In this document: positions 55,701 to 62,702 of the stretch, piece after piece | Layout of the letters: every line of letters begins with the position of its first letter | How positions within the stretch are numbered: the first letter of the stretch is position 1 | Source of the DNA: JAGNRR01 sp965230665 | Lineage (GTDB): Bacteria > Bacteroidota > Bacteroidia > Chitinophagales > Chitinophagaceae | DNA length: 64,000 nucleotides | Assembly: GCA_965230665.1 (NCBI GenBank) | Contig: CBDDLM010000004.1 | Location: 186,001-250,000 of the forward strand | Reading direction: 5' to 3' | The notes under the pieces: model-generated | The model's database searches: none | Told to the model about the DNA's origin: nothing | What the model saw: the letters and a program-made list of their open reading frames with translations, nothing else | Program-made: the position numbers and the translations under genes

Positions 55701-56752
55701 GAATCTTGCTCTACACCTGTAGCTAAATCATTTGTATAAGGGGTAGCATAAACTGTTGAATTACCTTTCTTAAAAACAACACGCCATTTCTCATTTGGTT
55801 GGTTACCTGTATTAGATCGTCCCGAATAACCATCATAGGAAACAGCATCAGTTACATTAACAGTCACAGGACCGTTAAATACGCCAGGTAAAGATGTGAT
55901 ATCTATAGAAGTCGTTTGTCCACAAATAAAACGTTGCGCACTTGCACTACCCGTATTTGGATTTATTGATTGTGACCAAGTAAAAGTATTTGTTGAAGAA
56001 CAGTTTGGTGTAGGTGTACAAAACTCAACTTCTTTCTTAACCCAATTTGTTTCTTTAATGTAATTACCTCCACAACGACGAGCACATCTTCTATAATAAG
56101 TTGTTTGAGTTATAGGACCTGGATCATAAGTCAAGCCAGTTGCTCCAGGAATAACGGTTGAACCAGAGTTAGAAGCTGTTGAATTTTTTAACCAGATATA
56201 CTCAATTGTTCCACCAGAACCTCCAGAAGCCGGCGATACACTTGTAATCAAAGATGGATCACTCGTTCCACATAATACCTCATCAGCCGCAATACTTCCT
56301 GCTGAAGTTAACTCGGTACAATTACCTCCAGATGTAAGCGTGAATGTGATTGTTTTTGTATCACATTTGTTTCCAGATGCATTAGATCCATGGTAAGCTT
56401 CCATTTTTACTGTGAACGTTCCCGTTCCATGGGTCCAAGCACTACCACCAGCGGGATAATTGTACGGATCATAATTTTCAATGATAGTCGCTGATGCTGA
56501 ACCAGTTACGGTAAACTTCATACTTCCCATACTACCAGAGTAAATTGACTCCAAGGTAAAAGAAGAAGGAAGAGCGGAGAGCGAATATGTACCATTATTA
56601 CTTATGGTAACATCGTTGCTTCCAACTAAATCATAAAATTTTAATCCTGTAATATTGGCTGTACAGGTGGCATTTGCTCTATTAGGAATAAGGAGAGCAA
56701 AAAAACATAAGGTAAACGCGCTAAATAATAGACGCAGGTATAGGTTCTTCAT
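52742..56752 (-). CDS. 1336-aa secreted protein with one SdrD_B-like module, unit 2
   Basis: Paralog of the 1644-aa protein. Signal peptide ends RANA, and the first ~240 residues (CTANITGLKFYDLVGSNDV, YRRCARRCGGNYIKETNWVK) are highly similar. The middle differs: an extra domain NTFTWSQSINPNTGSASAQRF with a proprotein-convertase-P-like jelly-roll look (SWQGSLGTATLLPNGAD) replaces the Ig-like repeats. Then come the VNVSGTVFNDINGLTDNDVNG spacer, the NYTVTDNAGATS domain, one spacer, one SdrD_B module (GNLVWVDSNKNGVVDGNEG) and the shared C-terminal module ending SELLIYFR. One composite module fewer than its sister. Probably co-transcribed with the 506-aa gene 68 nt downstream. Confidence 0.8.
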   Translation of the reverse strand: MKNLYLRLLFSAFTLCFFALLIPNRANATCTANITGLKFYDLVGSNDVTISNNGTYSLSALPSSFTLESIYSGSMGSMKFTVTGSASATIIENYDPYNYPAGGSAWTHGTGTFTVKMEAYHGSNASGNKCDTKTITFTLTSGGNCTELTSAGSIAADEVLCGTSDPSLITSVSPASGGSGGTIEYIWLKNSTASNSGSTVIPGATGLTYDPGPITQTTYYRRCARRCGGNYIKETNWVKKEVEFCTPTPNCSSTNTFTWSQSINPNTGSASAQRFICGQTTSIDITSLPGVFNGPVTVNVTDAVSYDGYSGRSNTGNQPNEKWRVVFKKGNSTVYATPYTNDLATGVEQDSWQGSLGTATLLPNGADKIVLEHYCVANGNSTGANSVVPTSICITYSTPPPSNCCIELPMVTWDMDACLSCSGNNNVFTEFSGTTSACFPGTAYNLSASANHSCVAGVNGTNRAVCIKDGNYFQLKADINPPANEDFSVTRLKYYVVNPLSSLQMPPCGGQVSGGNIPTYMLEVYLGGSVVHSEVRNLPNSWTQEVIDLSGISALQNITNNTQLKIRLTTTAVSGSAYFDLDEFEIYGKKCPATVNVSGTVFNDINGLTDNDVNGVGIGSPSNTPIYASLVNTGGNVVASTVITGNGTYQFTDVEANSSYSMVLSTTQGTAGNAAPTADLPSGWVNTGESPNNATSDGTVDGMQSFSVGIVDVPNIDFGIQQPPTPGIDSIPEQVNPGDSVCVVVPGSKFSGVDASAGGIITSLTICTFPSNIDRIEINGVAYTSGNWPVSGVTIPTNAQGEPTQGICIDPQDGLVTNEINYTVTDNAGATSVCDGKVIIKFYPINLSGIVFQDESGPANVDGSPIGSASGNQLYAHLIDGSGNVEAIKPISNLGMYEFLDLRPNTSYSVVLSDIQGNVNSPAPAAHLPEGWVNVAEDCCDGIGNDGTPDGINLSPTVTSDVPNVNFGIREPVALGNLVWVDSNKNGVVDGNEGPLANAVVNLYEDNNNDGNADGAAIATMTTQSDGLYKFVDLYSGKYIVGVTPPSITGGTLESSSVGEETNPNLDVDNNDNGITKIGDEVRSGTINLISNTEPQGELPNNTAPVPDSNSNLTVDFGFFACPTNFVFDSVDLCVNSTFDLTSVEPALFTGGSWRQNNVLVPTPTAVGSGTYTYTYNEGNCSASGSITLSDNIPDYTPTIQIAPSAITGTSNVRVILTLSEILNKKACSDLYILVPKLLPRFQFTFDNTATSIAGVPVENGNWEFANSNPNFYVWRYTANGGLFPSGGTSTIGYIGTYDPNNTDGQSTFSVQVFQGSGGETNQLNNTDSELLIYFR

Positions 56753-56812
56753 TGCTAATTAATTAAAGGTCGATGCTAAGTACGTGTTAATCAACGTATA
56801 AACAAACGACTT

Positions 56813-56871
56813 CAAGTCGATTAACTTAGTATTAACAATATAAAAATTCTTAATACTAAACCACCGACTTG
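56813..56871. promoter_or_regulatory. Nested palindrome upstream of 1336-aa gene
   Basis: Outer stem CAAGTCG (56813-56819) / CGACTTG (56865-56871); inner perfect 9-bp stem TAGTATTAA (56827-56835) / TTAATACTA (56850-56858), 14-nt loop. Counterpart of 50716-50774. Confidence 0.55.
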
Positions 56872-56907
56872 GAGTTTTTTTCCTTAATAAACTAGCAATT
56901 ATAGTAA

Positions 56908-56924
56908 TGAAATAATCGTGCCAA
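56908..56924 (-). promoter_or_regulatory. Sigma-54-like promoter, unit 2
   Basis: Identical to the site at 50810-50826 (TTGGCACG-N4-TTTCA), about 155 nt before the start codon of the 1336-aa gene. Confidence 0.4.
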
Positions 56925-56998
56925 AAAATGGTATTGCGATCTCAAATATGAAGTTCATTTTGCCAAGTCCCATGATATCTATCTTCCTTGATAATTAT

Positions 56999-57015
56999 TA
57001 GGCACGAAAATTGTA
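56999..57015 (+). promoter_or_regulatory. Sigma-54-like promoter before haloperoxidase-like gene
   Basis: TAGGCACG-N4-TTGTA on the plus strand; GG and the spacing are kept, with one mismatch in each half against YTGGCACG-N4-TTGCW. 120 nt before the ATG. Confidence 0.3.
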
Positions 57016-57134
57016 CATTAAATATTTAAACATATTTACTAATTGTAATATAATGATATATATCAATTACCTAATAAAAGATACTATTTCGTTTATTCAT
57101 TAATTTGCAGCTTACCCTTTGAAACCACCTATTC

Positions 57135-59615
57135 ATGAAAAAAACCATACTAACGTCCTGTTTTGCACTCATTACTTGCTTAAATTTTGCACAAATACAT
57201 TCAACAGCAAGAAAATGGAATGAAGTACAACTTCAAGCCATTCGAGAAGATTTTGTACGAGTTCCAGTACAGGCCAGAAACCTATTTCACACGGCTATTG
57301 CCATGTATGATGCTTGGTGTTTATATAGTTCAAGCTCTGCCAAACCTTTTTTAATGGATAATACCTATGCCGGAGTTAGCTACCCTATTGGTACCATAGC
57401 GCCTGTTACGGACACCCTAGCTGCTCAACGAGAAGCATTGAGTTACGCTGCTTATCGAGTCCTATCTCATCGTTATGCAGTCTCCCCCAATGCCCTGTTC
57501 TCTCAATATCGGTTCGATACCCTTATGCAAAACTTGGGTTACGATATAAATTATACGACCACTAACTATCAAACTGGTACACCGGCCGATTTGGGCAATT
57601 ATATTGGTGAACAAATAATTAATATGGGTTATACGGATAGCTCGAATGAAGTCAATGGACATATCTATACAAACTACACTCCGTCCAATACATATTTAGA
57701 AGTGGATAGTACGGGAAATCCTAATATGACCGATCCCAACAAATGGCAACCTTTATTTATAGTGGGCGCTTTAGATCAATCGGGTAACCCTTTAACGTCT
57801 GGGCAGATATTTGATGCTCCAGAATGGGGACGCGTTACTCCTTTTGCCCTAAAATCAAGCCAGAAAACAATGCACTATAGAAACGGTGGTACTTACCCCA
57901 TCTATTTTGATCCTGGACCACCTCCTTTGCTCGACACGGTTAATGTAGCAAACCCATCATCAATCCTGTTCAAATGGGGACATACCATGGTTTCAATTTG
58001 GTCAGCTCAATTGGACCCAACGGATACGGTCACAAAAGATATTGGTCCTAATGGTTATGGTAACATTCCATTAAGTTATTTACCCGTAGCGCAACATACC
58101 GATTATTACCAATACCTTCAAGGTGGTGATACTAGCACAGGTTACGCGCTGAACCCTGTTACGAATCAACCATATGAAGCCAACATCGCAAAATTGGGTG
58201 ACTATGGCCGGGTTGTTTCTCAGTTCTGGGCCGATGGACCTACATCTGAAACTCCACCAGGACATTGGTTCACTATTTTAAACGATGTCAGTGATCATAA
58301 TTTATTTAGTAAAAGATATGAAGGAATAGGGCCGGTATTGAGTGATTTAGAATGGGACTTAAAAGCTTATTTAACATTAGGTGGTGCTATGCATGATTGT
58401 GCTATTTCTGCGTGGGGTGTTAAAGGGTGGTATGATAGCCCAAGACCAATTTCTGCTATTCGAAAAATGGCTCGTTATGGACAAAGTTCAGATAGTACTC
58501 AGGCCTCCTATCATCCTGGAGGTATTACCTTAGTTCCTGGCTATATTGAACTCATTGATTCGAACGACGTATTAGTCGGTGCTAACTATGAACATCTAAA
58601 TAAGATTAAACTAAAATCCTGGGCTGGTTTTGACTCTATAGGCAACCCGAATACATCCTTTGCGGGTGTAGATTGGATTCTCGCAGATAATTGGATGCCT
58701 TACCAACGCAAATCATTTGTATCTCCTCCTTTTGCTGGTTATGTCTCAGGACATTCTACTTATTCAAGAGGTGCATCCGAGGTACTTACCGCTTTAACAG
58801 GTTCACCTTACTTTCCAGGTGGTTTAGGTGGGTATGTTTTTGAGCCTGGTAATAGTGTTTTATTCTTTGAAAATGGCCCTTCAGATACCGTTAAGTTACA
58901 ATGGGCTACCTACCGCGACGCATCTAATGAAGCCAGCTTATCTAGAATTTGGGGAGGCATTCATCCTCCGTTCGATGATATGTATGGTCGAGTGGCAGGT
59001 GAAACAGCCGGAATACAAGCACACGAACTGGCTAAGTCATTTTTTATTGGCACTCCCCTACCTGTTCACCTTACTCGTTTTGAACAGACTGTTCGTGATT
59101 GTAATGTAAACTTAAGCTGGAGTACAGCTCAGGAAGAGGCTAGTAGTCATTTTGAAATTTGGCTTAGCCATAATGGTATAGACTTTAGTACAAAAATTGG
59201 CGAAGTGCCTGCGGCAGGAAATAGTCAAACTGAGAGAAAATACTCGTTTATCTATCAAGCCAAGGAAGCTATTAATTATTTCAAATTGGTCGAAATTGAT
59301 CAGAACAAAGGAGTTGGTACCTCGTCGTTTAGCCCTAAAATAAACGTAACGTGCTTCGAGCAACCGATTAACTTTAATATTTATCCTAATCCAAGTTTTG
59401 ACGAAATCAATATTGCTTTGAATACAAATGATGACGCTCTTGAAAGGCTTGAGATTTGCGACTTAAGCGGCAAGATCATCAAGCAGATTGTCATACAAGA
59501 CGCTCAAACAATTCAAACGAAAATTTCCATTGACAAGTTAGCAAAAGGAAATTATAAGCTCATTATTAAAACCTTGGAAGGTAGAAAGGAGGTCAAGCTT
59601 TTCGAGAAAAAGTAA
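57135..59615 (+). CDS. Secreted vanadium-haloperoxidase-like (PAP2 superfamily) protein with T9SS domain
   Basis: 826 aa. Signal peptide ends LNFAQ. An all-helical N-terminal and central region carries the vanadate/phosphate site: K430 and R437 in VKGWYDSPRPISAIR, the SGH motif (S538-G539-H540) in GYVSGHSTYSRG, and R604 with H610 in SRIWGGIHPPFDD. This is the full K-RP-PSGH-R-H set of vanadium haloperoxidases and acid phosphatases. A WSTAQEEASSHFEIWLS module and a type A sorting domain (IYPNPSFDEINIAL) follow. Likely extracellular. Halide oxidation versus phosphatase activity cannot be told from the motif alone, but the size and missing membrane spans favour the vHPO-like group. Confidence 0.82.
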   Translation: MKKTILTSCFALITCLNFAQIHSTARKWNEVQLQAIREDFVRVPVQARNLFHTAIAMYDAWCLYSSSSAKPFLMDNTYAGVSYPIGTIAPVTDTLAAQREALSYAAYRVLSHRYAVSPNALFSQYRFDTLMQNLGYDINYTTTNYQTGTPADLGNYIGEQIINMGYTDSSNEVNGHIYTNYTPSNTYLEVDSTGNPNMTDPNKWQPLFIVGALDQSGNPLTSGQIFDAPEWGRVTPFALKSSQKTMHYRNGGTYPIYFDPGPPPLLDTVNVANPSSILFKWGHTMVSIWSAQLDPTDTVTKDIGPNGYGNIPLSYLPVAQHTDYYQYLQGGDTSTGYALNPVTNQPYEANIAKLGDYGRVVSQFWADGPTSETPPGHWFTILNDVSDHNLFSKRYEGIGPVLSDLEWDLKAYLTLGGAMHDCAISAWGVKGWYDSPRPISAIRKMARYGQSSDSTQASYHPGGITLVPGYIELIDSNDVLVGANYEHLNKIKLKSWAGFDSIGNPNTSFAGVDWILADNWMPYQRKSFVSPPFAGYVSGHSTYSRGASEVLTALTGSPYFPGGLGGYVFEPGNSVLFFENGPSDTVKLQWATYRDASNEASLSRIWGGIHPPFDDMYGRVAGETAGIQAHELAKSFFIGTPLPVHLTRFEQTVRDCNVNLSWSTAQEEASSHFEIWLSHNGIDFSTKIGEVPAAGNSQTERKYSFIYQAKEAINYFKLVEIDQNKGVGTSSFSPKINVTCFEQPINFNIYPNPSFDEINIALNTNDDALERLEICDLSGKIIKQIVIQDAQTIQTKISIDKLAKGNYKLIIKTLEGRKEVKLFEKK

Positions 59616-59628
59616 ACCATATCGAAAT

Positions 59629-59659
59629 AAAAAAGGCCGTCTTGCAGACGGCCTTTTTT
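59629..59659. terminator. Bidirectional terminator
   Basis: AAAAAAGGCCGTCTTGC/GCAGACGGCCTTTTTTT hairpin between convergent genes. Confidence 0.9.
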
Positions 59660-59677
59660 TATTATATGTGTTATAAC

Positions 59678-62104
59678 TTATCCAGTTGTTTCTTCCACTA
59701 CTGGATCAGTTGGAATGGTTTCTTGATCTTTTGATTTTTTGTCCGCGCAACATGCTGACTCACAGGTCGTGTCACAAACACCGTCAGATTTAGAACCTTC
59801 GCAACATGCCGTTGCTTTCTCATTCTCTTTCTTTACACACTTCTTACAAGACTTTTTATCCTTACAACAAGCTTTCTTACTTTCATCCTCTTTACAACAC
59901 TTCGCTTTAGGAGCCGCGGCAGCGGTTAATTGTAATCGTTCAATTTTGTTTGCTCGATCCATTTGAATATTATTAGCATACATGCTTGCCAAAGTAGGTG
60001 CAATTACAAGGGCCACAATACTCATAAGCTTAATCAAAATATTCATTGAAGGCCCTGAGGTATCTTTAAATGGATCACCTACTGTATCACCTGTTACTGA
60101 AGCCTTATGTGGTTCTGATCCTTTGTAGAACATTTCACCATTAATATCTGCGCCAGTTTCGAATGTTTTTTTTGCATTATCCCAAGCACCCCCAGCATTG
60201 TTTTGAAACATTCCCATAAGCACTCCACTAACCGTAGCACCTGCTAAGAATCCTCCTAATACTTCTGGACCAAATGCAAAACCAATAACAAGAGGAGCAA
60301 TAATGGTTATAGCACCTGGTAATACCATTTTTTGAAGAGAAGCTTTGGTTGAAATATCAACGCATTTATCATACTCTGGTTTACCAGTACCTTCCATAAT
60401 ACCAGGAATTTCTTTAAACTGACGACGTACTTCTTCTACCATAGCCATAGCTGCTTTACCAACAGCAGTTATAGCCAAAGAAGAAAATATGAATGGAATC
60501 ATACCACCCACAAATAAACCAGCCAATACATCAGCCTTATAAATATCAATACCATCAATACCAGAAATTCCAACAAAGGCAGCAAACAAAGCTAAAGCCG
60601 TTAGAGCAGCAGAGGCTATTGCAAACCCTTTACCTGTTGCAGCTGTTGTATTACCTACCGCATCAAGAATATCAGTTTTTTCACGTACTTCATCAGGTAG
60701 TTCACTCATCTCTGCAATACCACCAGCATTATCTGCGATAGGTCCAAACGCATCAATCGCTAATTGCATGGCAGTAGTTGCCATCATACCAGCAGCAGCA
60801 ATCGCTACACCGTATAAACCAGCACACATATAAGAACCATAAATACCACCTGCTAAAACTAAAATAGGTAATAAAGTACTTTCCATCCCAATTGACAAAC
60901 CACCAATAATATTAGTAGCATGGCCCGTTGAAGATTGTTGAATTATACTGTTTACAGGTCGCTTACCCATAGCCGTATAATATTCGGTAATTATGCTCAT
61001 AAGCGCACCTACTGCAAGTCCCACTACAATGGCACCAAACACTCCCATTCTAGAAATTTCGAATCCACGTAATTCCATAGTTTCTGGAAGCACATACATG
61101 ACTAGCCCAAAACAGGCTACTAGGGTTAAAATCATTGACCCCCAGTTACCCATATTCAAGGCGTTTTGTACTTTGCTTGTATCCAAACCTGCGCTATCAC
61201 CTACTCGTACCATCATAACACCAATAATTGAAAATACAATTCCCAGACCTGCAATCAGCATAGGTAAAAGAATTGGTGAAAGACCATTAAATGCATCAGC
61301 AAGCTGGCCGCCTCCAACATTGGTTACTTCTCTTCCCAATACCATAGTAGCCAATACTGTGGCTACATATGATCCAAACAAATCCGCTCCCATTCCAGCT
61401 ACGTCACCAACATTATCTCCAACGTTATCAGCAATAGTAGCTGGATTACGTGGATCGTCTTCAGGGATACCTGCCTCAACTTTACCAACAAGATCCGCTC
61501 CCACATCAGCTGCCTTGGTGTATATTCCACCACCTACACGGGCAAAAAGTGCAATACTTTCAGCACCTAAAGAAAAACCAGTTAATACTTCAATTACTCT
61601 TTCCATTTCCAAGGTTTGTACACCCTCTGGTGAGAATACTGCGTATAATAAAATGAATAATCCACCTAAGCCAAGAACCGCAAGGCCAGCTACTCCAAGA
61701 CCCATTACAGAACCTCCTGTAAAAGATACCTTAAGCGCTTTAGATAAGCTTGTTCTGGCAGCCTCTGCAGTACGAACATTACTTTTTGTAGCAATTCGCA
61801 TTCCAATAAACCCAGCTAGTGCACTAAAGACAGCACCAATGATAAAGGCAATTGCAATAGACCAATGTGATGCCTCATGGCTCCAACCTAAAAGACCTAG
61901 TAAAAGCGCCACAACAACAACAAATTTTGCTAACATCGTATACTCGGCTTTTAAGAACGCCATAGCACCATCATAAATGTACTGTGCAATTTCTTTCATG
62001 CGATCCGTGCCAACAGATTGCTTCTCAACCCATGCACTTTTCACAAAAGTGTATATCAAGGCTAGAACGCCAAATAAGGGGACTAAATAGAATAAATAAT
62101 TCAT
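59678..62104 (-). CDS. hppA: Membrane-bound ion-pumping pyrophosphatase with Cys-rich tail
   Basis: 808 aa from the ATG at 62104 (a TTG at 62134 is less likely). Multi-span M-PPase that couples PPi hydrolysis to H+ or Na+ export. Active-site region DVGADLVGKVEAGIPEDDPRNPATIADNVGDNVGDVAGMGADLF (split here: DVGADLVGKVEAG, then DDPRNPATIADNVGDNVGD). Second acidic site EMSELPDEVREKTDILDAVGNTTAATGKGFAI; Ala after GNTT marks the K+-dependent subfamily. C-terminal GDTVGDPFKDTSGPSMNILIKL. Beyond the last helix is a ~75-residue tail with 12 cysteines in ~53 residues (AKCCKEDESKKACC, CCEGSKSDGVC), then an acidic end. The tail is not part of the usual enzyme. Ion specificity cannot be read with confidence. 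Confidence 0.95.
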   Translation of the reverse strand: MNYLFYLVPLFGVLALIYTFVKSAWVEKQSVGTDRMKEIAQYIYDGAMAFLKAEYTMLAKFVVVVALLLGLLGWSHEASHWSIAIAFIIGAVFSALAGFIGMRIATKSNVRTAEAARTSLSKALKVSFTGGSVMGLGVAGLAVLGLGGLFILLYAVFSPEGVQTLEMERVIEVLTGFSLGAESIALFARVGGGIYTKAADVGADLVGKVEAGIPEDDPRNPATIADNVGDNVGDVAGMGADLFGSYVATVLATMVLGREVTNVGGGQLADAFNGLSPILLPMLIAGLGIVFSIIGVMMVRVGDSAGLDTSKVQNALNMGNWGSMILTLVACFGLVMYVLPETMELRGFEISRMGVFGAIVVGLAVGALMSIITEYYTAMGKRPVNSIIQQSSTGHATNIIGGLSIGMESTLLPILVLAGGIYGSYMCAGLYGVAIAAAGMMATTAMQLAIDAFGPIADNAGGIAEMSELPDEVREKTDILDAVGNTTAATGKGFAIASAALTALALFAAFVGISGIDGIDIYKADVLAGLFVGGMIPFIFSSLAITAVGKAAMAMVEEVRRQFKEIPGIMEGTGKPEYDKCVDISTKASLQKMVLPGAITIIAPLVIGFAFGPEVLGGFLAGATVSGVLMGMFQNNAGGAWDNAKKTFETGADINGEMFYKGSEPHKASVTGDTVGDPFKDTSGPSMNILIKLMSIVALVIAPTLASMYANNIQMDRANKIERLQLTAAAAPKAKCCKEDESKKACCKDKKSCKKCVKKENEKATACCEGSKSDGVCDTTCESACCADKKSKDQETIPTDPVVEETTG

Positions 62105-62267
62105 AGTTTTTTTATAATTAAATAAGGGTCGCAAAAATAGGGTACGCCTCGCTCAAAAGACAATTTTTATTTCGCAAATTTGTTTTGAATAAAAGTAAAA
62201 TTGATTGTTTGACTATAAAATGACATATACAGGATATAATATATGTAAAACTTTAAATTACAATAAC

Positions 62268-62275
62268 TATCTTTG
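62268..62275 (+). promoter_or_regulatory. -7 box before NTF2-like gene
   Basis: TATCTTTG (consensus TAnnTTTG) 8 nt before the GTG start, implying a near-leaderless transcript. Confidence 0.35.
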
Positions 62276-62283
62276 ATATAGGC

Positions 62284-62655
62284 GTGAATTTTGAACTTAT
62301 CTTAAAGACCCTATTAGAAAAGGCAATCTACTGTTTTAACTCTGGAGATTACGACGCTTTGAGTGATTTAATTGTCGAGGATATTCATTTTATCGGACCA
62401 GAATATAATAATGACATTATCCAACAACCAGCAGTTGAATTTAATAGCAGAACGCATTTATTCGCATATTGGAAAAAACTACACCACACCTACCCCTTCA
62501 CAATCTCCAAGCATGAGTTTCTCAGTATTGGAAAAATATCAAGATTTAGAAGTTATATGGATGAGCTTAATTTTATCATCGACGCTGAGTTGCATTTTAA
62601 TGAGTACGGAAAGGCAACCAAAATTTACAATAAAATTTCTGGTAGTATAAAATAA
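62284..62655 (+). CDS. NTF2-like/SnoaL-like small protein
   Basis: 123 aa. N-terminal helix LLEKAIYCFNSGDYDALSDLIVEDIHFIGP, then strand-helix segments (SRTHLFAYWKKLHHTYPF) and closing strands (DELNFIIDAELHFNEYGKATKIYN). This is the cone-shaped alpha+beta fold of the NTF2/SnoaL/ketosteroid-isomerase-like group. Ligand or reaction unknown. Starts at GTG 62284. Divergent from hppA and convergent with the GDSL gene. Confidence 0.65.
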   Translation: MNFELILKTLLEKAIYCFNSGDYDALSDLIVEDIHFIGPEYNNDIIQQPAVEFNSRTHLFAYWKKLHHTYPFTISKHEFLSIGKISRFRSYMDELNFIIDAELHFNEYGKATKIYNKISGSIK

Positions 62656-62656
62656 A

Positions 62657-62690
62657 AAAGCCACCTCTTAAGAGAAGTGGCTCTTACTTC
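62657..62690. terminator. Terminator between convergent genes
   Basis: AAGCCACCTCTTAAGAGAAGTGGCTCTT hairpin (positions 62658-62686) with one unpaired base and a T run on the minus strand; serves the GDSL gene and possibly the NTF2-like gene. Confidence 0.7.
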
Positions 62691-62702
62691 TAACAAACTG
62701 GT

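Larger units (their letters stand above)
51154..56929 (-). repeat. Tandem duplication unit 2
   Basis: Second copy of the two-gene unit. It lacks one ~825-nt composite repeat (junction near 54215) relative to unit 1 and differs in the middle of the large gene. Right end just past the sigma-54-like site. Confidence 0.85.
56753..57134. other. Divergent regulatory region
   Basis: About 380 nt with no supported gene. Contains the nested palindrome and a minus-strand sigma-54-like site for the 1336-aa gene, and a plus-strand sigma-54-like site for the haloperoxidase-like gene. Confidence 0.5.

Noticed and set aside
44131..56752. Assembly artefact duplicating 7 kb
   Set aside because: The copies differ by an ~825-nt module, different central domains and different flanks, so both are probably real, though long reads would settle it.
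60993..61976. 327-codon open frame antisense to hppA
   Set aside because: Composition mirrors the Gly/Ala-rich membrane helices of the pyrophosphatase; no signal peptide, motif or start context. Shadow frame.
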